From: Thermococcus sp.
Lineage (GTDB): Archaea > Methanobacteriota_B > Thermococci > Thermococcales > Thermococcaceae
Assembly (NCBI GenBank): GCA_011050175.1
Contig: DRGF01000055.1
Location: forward strand, 1-8,518
DNA: 8,518 bases
Direction of reading: 5' to 3'
Shown here: piece by piece, positions 1-5,999 of the stretch
How the letters are laid out: each line of letters opens with the position of its first letter
Position numbering within the stretch: the first letter of the stretch is position 1
Translations under genes and position numbers: made by a program
Notes under the pieces: generated by a model
Told to the model about the DNA's origin: nothing
What the model saw: only the letters and a program-made list of their open reading frames with translations
Databases searched by the model: none

Positions 1-1
1 C

Positions 2-466
2 ATGGACACAATACTTGAAAGTGAGGTTACGTTGAAATGGGTGTATTACAGTGAGAAGAGAAACAGCATGGTTGTGCGACTGGAACTTCCAAGAGGGATA
101 TTATACGAATATCTCCTCAAGTTAGCCACCGCCATCCCAACATCCCTGGAAGTGAGCGTGGTTGAGACAAAGGATGGGCACACGTACATCCACGAGGCGT
201 TTCTGATTAACGTCGAGGTGATGTCCGAGACGTATCCTGTGATGATATTCTTGGAGTATACCAGCAACAAATTTTATCCGAGCACCATAACAATAGGAAC
301 TAAACCCAACGCACCTAAAGAGCTTATAGATGCCCTGTTCCCCCGAACAATCGGACGGGTGAAAATAAGCAACGTCAAGGTAGTTAATAGAGTTGTGACT
401 CCAAACGCGGTTTTTATTATACTGGAGAGCAATGTGGCCAAAGATACCCTTGAGGGTGCAGAATAA
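2..466 (+). CDS. Unrecognised 154-residue protein
   Basis: An open frame starts with ATG at base 2 and ends at TAA (464-466). I do not recognise the family. The protein looks soluble: there is no signal peptide or membrane segment, and short beta-like stretches alternate with charged residues. The middle (about residues 40-100) is rich in aromatic and beta-branched residues, and the C-terminal third (about 112-145) reads like paired beta strands. Only one base precedes the ATG, so no ribosome binding site can be examined and the true start may lie outside the window. Codon use is visibly less GC-biased than in coaBC or tldD (many ATA, TTA, AGT, AAC/AAT mixtures), as in poorly expressed or lineage-specific genes. 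The coding call rests on the uninterrupted frame and protein-like composition; function is unknown. Confidence 0.7.
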   Translation: MDTILESEVTLKWVYYSEKRNSMVVRLELPRGILYEYLLKLATAIPTSLEVSVVETKDGHTYIHEAFLINVEVMSETYPVMIFLEYTSNKFYPSTITIGTKPNAPKELIDALFPRTIGRVKISNVKVVNRVVTPNAVFIILESNVAKDTLEGAE

Positions 467-592
467 CCGCTATTTAGCCCATTGGGCGGAAATCTGTTTT
501 AGACATGTTCACTCTTTAACCTCCTGAGTTTAGCGGACTCTCCAGTAATGTTTTAACCACTAGGTTCCCTTAATCATCCTGGAGGTGGTTCC
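467..592. other. Intergenic spacer before coaBC
   Basis: This 126-base AT-rich spacer contains a short dyad, GCCCA-T-TGGGC, at 477-487. A 6-base inverted repeat (CCGCTA 467-472, TAGCGG 531-536) encloses it. The function of either repeat is unknown and both are short enough to be chance. A TATA-like run lies near the downstream end and is listed separately. Confidence 0.4.
548..588 (+). promoter_or_regulatory. Probable coaBC promoter and ribosome binding site
   Basis: A weak TATA-like run (GTTTTAA, about 550-556) lies roughly 25 bases ahead of a plausible start of transcription near 575-580. A strong ribosome binding site, GGAGGTGG (581-588), ends 4 bases before the ATG at 593 and fixes the coaBC start. 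The ribosome binding site is clear; the TATA assignment is tentative. Confidence 0.6.
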
Positions 593-1804
593 ATGCTTCA
601 CCACGTTAAGCTTATTCACGCCACGAAAAGCAGAAAGCTCGTTGGCAAGAAAATAGTTCTCGCGATACCGGGTAGTATAGCCGCTGTGGAGTGTGTCAAG
701 CTCGCCAGAGAACTCATAAGACACGGCGCTGAAGTCCACGCGGTCATGAGCGAGAACGCTCAGAAAATCGTCCACCCCTACGCGATGGAGTTCGCCACGG
801 GAAACCCCGTCGTGACGGAAATCACGGGCTTCGTAGAGCACGTTGAACTGGCCGGAGAGCACGAGAACAAGGCCGACCTGATACTCGTCTGCCCCGCAAC
901 GGCCAACACGATAGGAAAAATCGCCAACGGTATAGACGACACCCCAGTCACGACCGTCGTGACAACTGCCTTTGCCCACACGCCAATCATGATTGCCCCC
1001 GCGATGCACTCCACCATGTACGAGCACCCAATAGTCGTTGAGAACATAGAGAAGCTGAAGAGGCTCGGTGTGGAGTTCATAGGGCCGAGATTCGAGGAAG
1101 GCAAGGCAAAAGTGGCTTCCATAGACGAGATAGTCTACCGCGTCATCAGGAAGCTCCACCCCAAGACCCTCGAAGGAAAGCGCGTCCTCGTAACAGCTGG
1201 CGCAACTAGGGAGTACATAGACCCCATCCGCTACATAACCAACGCGAGCAGCGGGAAAATGGGCGTTGCCATTGCCGAAGAGGCGGAATTCAGGGGTGCA
1301 GAGGTCACACTTATCAGGACAAAGGGCAGCGCCCCCAGCTTCGTGGAGAACCAGATCGAAGTTGAGACCGTCGAGGAGATGCTCCAGGCGATAGAGAACG
1401 AGCTGAAGAGCAAGGAGTACGACGTCGTTGTCCTGGCCGCGGCCGTTAGCGACTTCCGCGTCAAGGAGAAGGCCAACGTAAAGATAAAGAGCGGAAAAGA
1501 GCTCGTCCTGGAGCTTGAACCCACGCCAAAGATAATAGACCGCATCAAGGAGCTCCAGCCGGATGTATTCCTCGTCGGGTTCAAGGCGGAAACCGGCCTC
1601 ACCGAGGACGAGCTCATAGAAGCCGCGAGAAAGCAGATCGGAAGGGCGGGAAGCGACCTGGTGGTGGCCAACACGCTCAAGGCCTTCGGAAGCGAGGAGA
1701 ACGAGGTCATACTCGTGGGCAGAGACTTTACAAAGAAACTGCCCAGGATGGACAAGCGCGAGCTCGCCGAGAGGCTCTGGGACGAGATTGAGGGGCTTCT
1801 CTAA
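593..1804 (+). CDS. coaBC: CoaBC: phosphopantothenoylcysteine decarboxylase / phosphopantothenate-cysteine ligase
   Basis: This bifunctional cytosolic enzyme of coenzyme A synthesis joins cysteine to 4'-phosphopantothenate (CoaB) and decarboxylates the product to 4'-phosphopantetheine (CoaC). The N-terminal flavin-binding CoaC domain (about residues 18-190) shows the IPGSIAA nucleotide loop (25-31), a likely catalytic His83 in GFVEHVELAGE, PATANTIGKIANG (101-113) and PAMHSTMY (136-143). The C-terminal Rossmann-like CoaB domain (about 193-403) shows VTAGATREYIDPIRYITN (200-217), ASSGKMG (218-224), AAAVSDFRV (282-290), a KIK segment (297-299) that probably supplies the key lysine, and VGFKAET (328-334). 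The length of 403 residues is normal for a fused archaeal enzyme. The strong ribosome binding site at 581-588 supports the ATG. In archaea the substrate comes from pantoate kinase and phosphopantothenate synthetase, which are not in this window. Two active-site positions differ from bacterial enzymes (see findings). Confidence 0.96.
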   Translation: MLHHVKLIHATKSRKLVGKKIVLAIPGSIAAVECVKLARELIRHGAEVHAVMSENAQKIVHPYAMEFATGNPVVTEITGFVEHVELAGEHENKADLILVCPATANTIGKIANGIDDTPVTTVVTTAFAHTPIMIAPAMHSTMYEHPIVVENIEKLKRLGVEFIGPRFEEGKAKVASIDEIVYRVIRKLHPKTLEGKRVLVTAGATREYIDPIRYITNASSGKMGVAIAEEAEFRGAEVTLIRTKGSAPSFVENQIEVETVEEMLQAIENELKSKEYDVVVLAAAVSDFRVKEKANVKIKSGKELVLELEPTPKIIDRIKELQPDVFLVGFKAETGLTEDELIEAARKQIGRAGSDLVVANTLKAFGSEENEVILVGRDFTKKLPRMDKRELAERLWDEIEGLL

Positions 1805-1814
1805 CCCCAAACCC

Positions 1815-1883
1815 TTTTGCCATCCCTATTTTTGGCAAATCGTGTTCTTTCTCTTCTCAGGGAGTCCGTGGCCTCTTGCCAAA
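1815..1883 (+). repeat. Three-armed inverted repeat between coaBC and the racemase gene
   Basis: TTTGCCA (1816-1822) can pair with TGGCAAA (1833-1839) around a 10-base loop. The middle arm, TTTGGCAA (1831-1838), can instead pair with TTGCCAAA (1876-1883). The two pairings exclude each other because they share the middle arm. A pyrimidine-rich, T-containing tract (1844-1858) follows the first hairpin, so it may end coaBC transcription. The third arm lies 6 bases before the TATA-like box of the next gene, so an operator is also possible. Confidence 0.4.
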
Positions 1884-1889
1884 CCTCCT

Positions 1890-1939
1890 GTTTAAAACCA
1901 AAAGGTTCATATTGCCTTGTGCCTACATCATCCGGTGGT
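1890..1939 (+). promoter_or_regulatory. Probable promoter and ribosome binding site of the racemase gene
   Basis: A TATA-like sequence GTTTAAAA (1890-1897) would place transcription start near 1920. The ribosome binding site GGTGGT (1934-1939) ends 4 bases before the ATG at 1944. This supports ATG 1944 over the upstream in-frame TTG at 1917, which has no such site. Confidence 0.6.
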
Positions 1940-1943
1940 CCAC

Positions 1944-2624
1944 ATGAAAAAGATAGGTCTCATCGGAGGAACGACGCCGGAATCCACCTGTTATTACTAC
2001 AGGAACTACATCAGGCTGAGCAGGGAAAAGTTCGGCCCGTTTACGTTTCCGGAGCTGATAATCTACTCCATAAACTTCGAGGAGTTTAAGAACAATCCGC
2101 GCGGCTGGGAAGGCAGGACGGAGATACTGATCAACGCGGCCAAGGCCCTTGAGAGGGCCGGGGCCGAAATAATAGCCCTGACAGCCAACACCCCACACAT
2201 CGTCTTTCCGGAGGTTCAGAAGGCCGTTAACGTGCCGATGGTAAGCATAATCGACACCCTCATCGAGGAGATGAAAAAGAGGGGCGTTAGGAAGGTTCTC
2301 CTCCTCGGAACGAAGACGACGATGACGGCAGACTTCTACAAGAACGCCCTCTGCGAGGCGGGCTTTGAAGTGATAACCCCCAACGAGGAGGAGATTGATG
2401 AAATAAACAGGATAATCTTCGAGGAGCTGGCCTTTGAGAACCTCAAGAGCAAGTCCCATCTCATCGACCTCGTTGAGAGGTACGCACAAGAAAAGGGCGT
2501 TGAGGGGGTCATTCTCGGCTGCACCGAGCTCCCGCTGGCCATAAAGCAGGGCGACGTGCCGGTTGAGGTCTTTGATACTGCCGAAATCCACATGAGGAAG
2601 CTCATCGAGCTCGCGGCCGAGTGA
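1944..2624 (+). CDS. Aspartate/glutamate racemase family protein
   Basis: This 226-residue cytosolic protein belongs to the cofactor-independent Asp/Glu racemase family. The N-terminal IGLIGGTTPEST (4-15) is the typical substrate-binding loop. TANTPH (80-85) marks the end of the first catalytic segment, and LGCTELPLAI (191-200) carries the second conserved cysteine, Cys193. The length matches characterised archaeal aspartate racemases (about 228 residues). These enzymes normally use two cysteines, one on each face of the alpha carbon, with the first in a CNTxH motif. Here Ala81 occupies that first position and the residue before it is Thr80, so the chemistry or substrate may differ from true aspartate racemase. 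The gene has its own promoter-like region and is not tightly linked to its neighbours. The family is certain; the substrate is not, so no gene symbol is given. Confidence 0.88.
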   Translation: MKKIGLIGGTTPESTCYYYRNYIRLSREKFGPFTFPELIIYSINFEEFKNNPRGWEGRTEILINAAKALERAGAEIIALTANTPHIVFPEVQKAVNVPMVSIIDTLIEEMKKRGVRKVLLLGTKTTMTADFYKNALCEAGFEVITPNEEEIDEINRIIFEELAFENLKSKSHLIDLVERYAQEKGVEGVILGCTELPLAIKQGDVPVEVFDTAEIHMRKLIELAAE

Positions 2625-2663
2625 TTTTTAAGCCCTTTTCCTCCCCTTTCCTCAGGTGAGAAA
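2625..2663 (+). promoter_or_regulatory. Short spacer with T-rich run and ribosome binding site for the MazG-like gene
   Basis: TTTTTAAG directly follows the racemase stop and could act as a terminator, a TATA-like box for the next gene, or both. AGGTGA (2654-2659) ends 4 bases before ATG 2664 and is a good ribosome binding site. Confidence 0.5.
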
Positions 2664-2957
2664 ATGGAGATACGTGAGTTTCAGGGGATGATCAAGGACA
2701 TATACTTCCACAAGGACTCGAAGAGGGGAGTAAATAGGACGTTCCTCTGGTTCGTGGAGGAAATCGGGGAGCTGAGCGAGGCGATAAGGAAGAACGACCG
2801 CGAGGCGATGGAGGAGGAGTTCGCCGATGTCCTGGCGTGGCTTGCTAGCCTGGCGAACCTCGTTGGCGTTGACCTGGAAGAAGCGGCAAAGAAGAAGTAC
2901 CCCGGCGTCTGCCCATACTGTAAGAGAAATCCGTGTGAGTGCGAGGAGAAGTTCTGA
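2664..2957 (+). CDS. MazG-like nucleotide pyrophosphohydrolase with C-terminal cysteine cluster
   Basis: This 97-residue protein has the MazG-type metal-binding pattern: EEIGELSE (32-39) followed by E52-F-A-D55, an EExxE...ExxD arrangement inside two predicted helices. Such all-alpha NTP pyrophosphohydrolases convert nucleoside triphosphates, often non-canonical ones, to monophosphate plus pyrophosphate using Mg2+. Residues 83-93 carry four cysteines as CPYC-x4-CEC, which looks like a small metal-binding (zinc-like) tail. This tail is not part of the catalytic core. The protein is probably cytosolic and a homo-oligomer, as in the family. It has its own ribosome binding site and sits 39 bases after the racemase gene, so co-transcription is possible but no functional link is evident. 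The substrate cannot be read from sequence. Confidence 0.88.
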   Translation: MEIREFQGMIKDIYFHKDSKRGVNRTFLWFVEEIGELSEAIRKNDREAMEEEFADVLAWLASLANLVGVDLEEAAKKKYPGVCPYCKRNPCECEEKF

Positions 2958-3120
2958 AATTCCTGGATTCAGCCCTCTTTTCTTCTGTTGAGCTTAAGTT
3001 AGAGCTCTCAATGATTCAACACACCTAAAGGCTCGGTAACCCCTTTCGATAGTCATCTTAACGAAAAGACTTTTATACTCCTCCGTGAACTGTTATATGC
3101 ATTAATCCGAGGTGGTGTAC
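2958..3120 (+). promoter_or_regulatory. tldD promoter region and ribosome binding site
   Basis: A textbook Thermococcales promoter lies at 3062-3077: purine-rich CGAAAAG resembling the B-recognition element, then TTTATA (3072-3077). It predicts a start of transcription near 3100 and a leader of about 20 bases. The ribosome binding site GAGGTGGT (3109-3116) precedes ATG 3121. A second TATA-like run (TTATAT, about 3092-3097) is also present and would give a leaderless message. The first half of the spacer (2958-3050) holds only an AGAGCTCT palindrome (3001-3008) and nothing I can name. Confidence 0.75.
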
Positions 3121-4539
3121 ATGGAACTTTTGGAGTTTGCCATCGAGAAGGCCCTCGAACTGGGGGCAAGCTATGCGGAAGCCCGTTTTGAGGAGAAAAA
3201 TGGCACTGCCCTGGCCCTGAAGAACGGCAGTCCCGAAGGCCTTGAGGTGCTCGCCGACAAGGGAATTGGCATCAGAGTTCTCGTTGATGGGGGCATGGGC
3301 TTTGCAAGCACAAACGTCCTCACGAAGGAGAGTGTTGCCGAGGCCGTAAAAAAGGCCGTGAAGCTGGCAAAGGCGGCCTCAAAGGTGAGGAACGAACCGA
3401 TTCGCTTCAGCGAGGAAGATTTCCACCGCGTTTCCTACAAGGTTAAAATGAAGAAGGACTTCCGCGACTTCTCTCCCGAGGAGAAGCTCGAAATCCTCAG
3501 AAAAGTCGAGGAGGAAGTTAAAGCAACCGGCGTAAACGTGCCGATGCGCTACATAAGCTACTACGACCAGCTCTGGAAGAAGGTTTTCGTCAACAGCGAG
3601 GGGGCCTACGTAAAGAGCAAAATCCCGCGCGTTTCTGTCACATACAACCTCGTCGTCTTCGAGAACGGCCAGATGGAGCAGGCGCCCTTCGTCCAGAGGG
3701 CCTTTTCCGGCGGTCTGGAGCTCATCGAGAAGGACGAGCCCTGGAAGTGGGCGGCCAAGGACGTCGAAGCCTTGAAGAGACTCATCTACGAGGGCAAGAA
3801 GCCGCCCGAGGGAAAGGTTGACCTCGTAATAAGCCCCGAGGTTGCTGGAATAGCCGTCCACGAGAGCGTTGGACACCCCTACGAGGCGGACAGAATTCTG
3901 GGAAGGGAAGCGGCACAGGCCGGAGAGAGCTTCGTCAAGCCAGATATGCTCGGCGAGAGGATTGGAAGCGAGGTCGTCACGGTCATTGAAGACCCGACCA
4001 TTCCGAACAGCTGGGGCTTCTACCTCTACGACGACGAGGGAGTCAAGGCTCGCCCGAGGTACCTCATAAGGGACGGAATAATCACGGAGTTCCTCACGAA
4101 CAGGGAGTACGCGGCGAAGCTCGGCCAAAAGTCCAACGCCTCAGCCAGGGCACTGAACTACAACCGCGAGCCGATAGTGAGGATGGCCAACACCTACCTC
4201 GCCCCCGGCGACCACTCCTTCGAAGAGCTCATCGAGGACATCAAGCTCGGCGTCTACATGGTGAGCTTCAACGAGTGGAACATTGACGACAGGCGCTACC
4301 AGCAGAGGTACATCGGCAGGGAGGCCTACCTCATCGAGAACGGCGAGATAAAGCACCCGGTCAGGAGGCCCATCCTTGAGATAACCACCAAGGCATTATG
4401 GAGCAGCGTTGACGCCGTTGGAAAGGACATTGAGTTCTATCCTGGAACCTGCGGTAAGGGCGAGCCCGGACAGGGAGTCCCCGTCTGGATGGGTGGAGCG
4501 CCCGCGAGGCTCAGGGACATACCGCTTAGGAGGCCGTGA
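3121..4539 (+). CDS. tldD: TldD metalloprotease subunit
   Basis: This is the catalytic subunit of the TldD/TldE heteromeric zinc protease, which in bacteria degrades small unfolded peptides, removes microcin B17 leader peptide and helps degrade CcdA antitoxin. The role in archaea is unproven; general peptide turnover is likely. The 472-residue protein carries the family metal motif HESVGH (247-252) followed by PYEADR. Its only cysteine, Cys444 in GTCGKGEPGQGVPVW, sits in the C-terminal segment where the third metal ligand of the family lies. The N-terminal half (about 1-200) has the exposed-cleft domain typical of TldD, including FASTNVLTKESV (61-72). ATG 3121 is preferred over the GTG codons at 3112/3115 because these overlap the ribosome binding site. 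It lies 10 bases upstream of tldE, so the two are certainly one operon. Confidence 0.95.
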   Translation: MELLEFAIEKALELGASYAEARFEEKNGTALALKNGSPEGLEVLADKGIGIRVLVDGGMGFASTNVLTKESVAEAVKKAVKLAKAASKVRNEPIRFSEEDFHRVSYKVKMKKDFRDFSPEEKLEILRKVEEEVKATGVNVPMRYISYYDQLWKKVFVNSEGAYVKSKIPRVSVTYNLVVFENGQMEQAPFVQRAFSGGLELIEKDEPWKWAAKDVEALKRLIYEGKKPPEGKVDLVISPEVAGIAVHESVGHPYEADRILGREAAQAGESFVKPDMLGERIGSEVVTVIEDPTIPNSWGFYLYDDEGVKARPRYLIRDGIITEFLTNREYAAKLGQKSNASARALNYNREPIVRMANTYLAPGDHSFEELIEDIKLGVYMVSFNEWNIDDRRYQQRYIGREAYLIENGEIKHPVRRPILEITTKALWSSVDAVGKDIEFYPGTCGKGEPGQGVPVWMGGAPARLRDIPLRRP

Positions 4540-4549
4540 GGTGGTGGAG

Positions 4550-5872
4550 ATGTTCGACGTTAATGAGTTCATCCTTAAGAAGGCCAAGGAGCTCGGCTTC
4601 GGCGATGTCGTTGTACTTGCTCATGAGACAAACCGCAGGCAGGTCCGCTTTGCCAACAACGAGATAACCGTCGCCAAGAACTGGCACGAGAGGAAGGTGG
4701 AGCTCTTTGTAGAGAAGGACAAGAGGGTAGCGAGCACGACCATCACCGAGCTGAGCGAGGAGAACATTGAGAGAACTCTGAAAACCCTCCTGAGCAACAT
4801 GAAGGGCATGGCGCCGAAGGAGGACTACTACGGAATCGCTGAGGGGCCGTTCCAGTATAAGGACATCCCGGAGACGTTCGACAAGGCAATAGTCGAGCTC
4901 GACGAGCCGAACGAGTACGTTGAGAGAGCCATCAACGCTGCCCTTGAGGAAGGAGCTAAGAGGGTGGCGGGCGTCCTCTACACCGACCACAACAAGCTCT
5001 ACCTCACAACTAGCAACGGTGTCGAGGCCTTCGACGAGGGAACTGGGATAGAGATAAGCGTCAGGGCGTTCATCGGCGACCTTGAGAGCGGCCACGGGAC
5101 GAACTCAGTACGCGTCCTCAAGAAGTTTGACCCCGAGAGCGCCGGAAGAAAAGCTGGAGAGATAGCAAGGATGGCGCAGAACCCGGAGCAGGGGCCGGAA
5201 GGGCATTTTGACGTCATCTTCGACCCGCTGGCGTTCGCGAACCTGCTCAGCTACATGAGCTTCATGACATCAGCCTACGCGGCGGAGGCCGGATTCAGCT
5301 TCCTCGTGAACAAGCTCGGCCAGAAGGTTGCCAGCGAGGCCGTCACGATAAAGGACGTCGGCAACATGCCCAACGGCTACGGAACGAGAAAGTTCGACGA
5401 CGAGGGCGTCCCGACGAGGGAAACGACGATAATCGAGAACGGAACTTTCAAGACGTTCCTGCTCAACACGAGCCTTGCCAGGAAGTACGGCACCGAGACC
5501 ACCGGAAACGCAGGCCTTATCGCGCCGCATGCATGGAACGTCGTCCTTGAGCCCGGCGACTGGTCAAAGGAGGAGCTCTTCAGCGAAGTCAAGAGGGGCA
5601 TCTACATAACCAACGTCTGGTACACGCGCTTCCAGAACTACGTTGCCGGCGACTTCTCGACCATCCCAAGGGACGGAATATTCCTCGTCGAGAACGGCGA
5701 GCTGAGGCCGATAAGGAACATCCGCGTCAGCGACAACCTGCAGAGGATCCTTGAGGGCATCAAGGCCCTCGGAAAGGAGAGCTACCACATCCACTGGTGG
5801 GAAGTCCGTACACCTGTTTCGACCCCCTACGTTCTCGTGGAGGACGTCGGAATAACGAGGGCGACGAAGTAG
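4550..5872 (+). CDS. tldE: TldE (PmbA) subunit of the TldD/TldE protease
   Basis: This 440-residue protein belongs to the same PF01523 family as TldD and is its partner. The N-terminal domain (about 1-110) repeats the TldD pattern (RQVRFANNEITVAKNW, then RVASTTITELSEENIE). The central part (about 205-260, GHFDVIFDPLAFANLLSYMS) aligns with the TldD metal-motif region but has no HExxxH. This is the usual state of TldE, which shapes the active cleft without binding the metal. The C-terminal half carries conserved GYGTRKFDDEGVPT and a GRY-like ending that matches the family. ATG 4550 follows a GAGGTGGTGGAG ribosome binding site directly after the tldD stop; an in-frame extension to 4409 would overlap tldD by 131 bases and is rejected. 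Expression is most likely coupled to tldD. Confidence 0.94.
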   Translation: MFDVNEFILKKAKELGFGDVVVLAHETNRRQVRFANNEITVAKNWHERKVELFVEKDKRVASTTITELSEENIERTLKTLLSNMKGMAPKEDYYGIAEGPFQYKDIPETFDKAIVELDEPNEYVERAINAALEEGAKRVAGVLYTDHNKLYLTTSNGVEAFDEGTGIEISVRAFIGDLESGHGTNSVRVLKKFDPESAGRKAGEIARMAQNPEQGPEGHFDVIFDPLAFANLLSYMSFMTSAYAAEAGFSFLVNKLGQKVASEAVTIKDVGNMPNGYGTRKFDDEGVPTRETTIIENGTFKTFLLNTSLARKYGTETTGNAGLIAPHAWNVVLEPGDWSKEELFSEVKRGIYITNVWYTRFQNYVAGDFSTIPRDGIFLVENGELRPIRNIRVSDNLQRILEGIKALGKESYHIHWWEVRTPVSTPYVLVEDVGITRATK

Positions 5873-5890
5873 CGCCCTGCTTTCCGATAA

Positions 5891-5912
5891 TTTTTTTAAA
5901 TATTTTTAAAAT
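5891..5912 (+). promoter_or_regulatory. T-rich terminator of tldDE and TATA-like box of the next gene
   Basis: Seven T residues (5891-5897) follow the tldE stop by 18 bases, as in archaeal T-tract terminators. They run into TTAAATATTTTTAAAA, a TATA-like stretch that would start transcription near 5930, upstream of both a tiny reading frame (5944) and the DUF835 gene. Both roles are assigned from sequence alone. Confidence 0.5.
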
Positions 5913-5943
5913 TCTGCTGGACGTGTTTTGGGAGCAGCGCCAA

Positions 5944-5994
5944 ATGAAGGAAACGTTAATAGTCATTAACCCAAAATATTATAATAACGGGTGA
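5944..5994 (+). CDS. Possible 16-residue upstream reading frame
   Basis: ATG 5944 to TGA 5992-5994 would encode MKETLIVINPKYYNNG. It lies between a TATA-like box (about 5897-5911) and the start of the DUF835 gene, with a weak GGGAG (5930-5934) ahead of it. Its stop lies inside the ribosome binding site of the next gene, the geometry of a translationally coupled leader peptide. A frame this short arises easily by chance, and no homology is known to me. Confidence 0.18.
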   Translation: MKETLIVINPKYYNNG

Positions 5995-5999
5995 GATAT

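Noticed and set aside
477..487. GCCCATTGGGC dyad as a terminator or operator
   Set aside because: Five base pairs around a single central base cannot fold as a hairpin, no T-run follows, and a second copy was not seen; it is probably chance.
560..1810. A 416-codon open frame on the - strand opposite coaBC
   Set aside because: It is the exact mirror of coaBC, arises from strong codon bias in a GC-rich gene, and gives a low-complexity Leu/Val/Gly-rich protein with no recognisable motif.
1817..2089. A 90-codon + strand frame between coaBC and the racemase gene
   Set aside because: It runs into the racemase gene in another frame and has no ribosome binding site or protein-like composition.
3379..4128. 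A 249-codon open frame on the - strand inside tldD
   Set aside because: The same antisense effect: it lies wholly within a clear tldD and has no ribosome binding site or domain.
4409..4549. N-terminal extension of TldE into the tldD gene
   Set aside because: It would overlap the tldD coding sequence, lacks homology, and a good ribosome binding site sits directly before ATG 4550.
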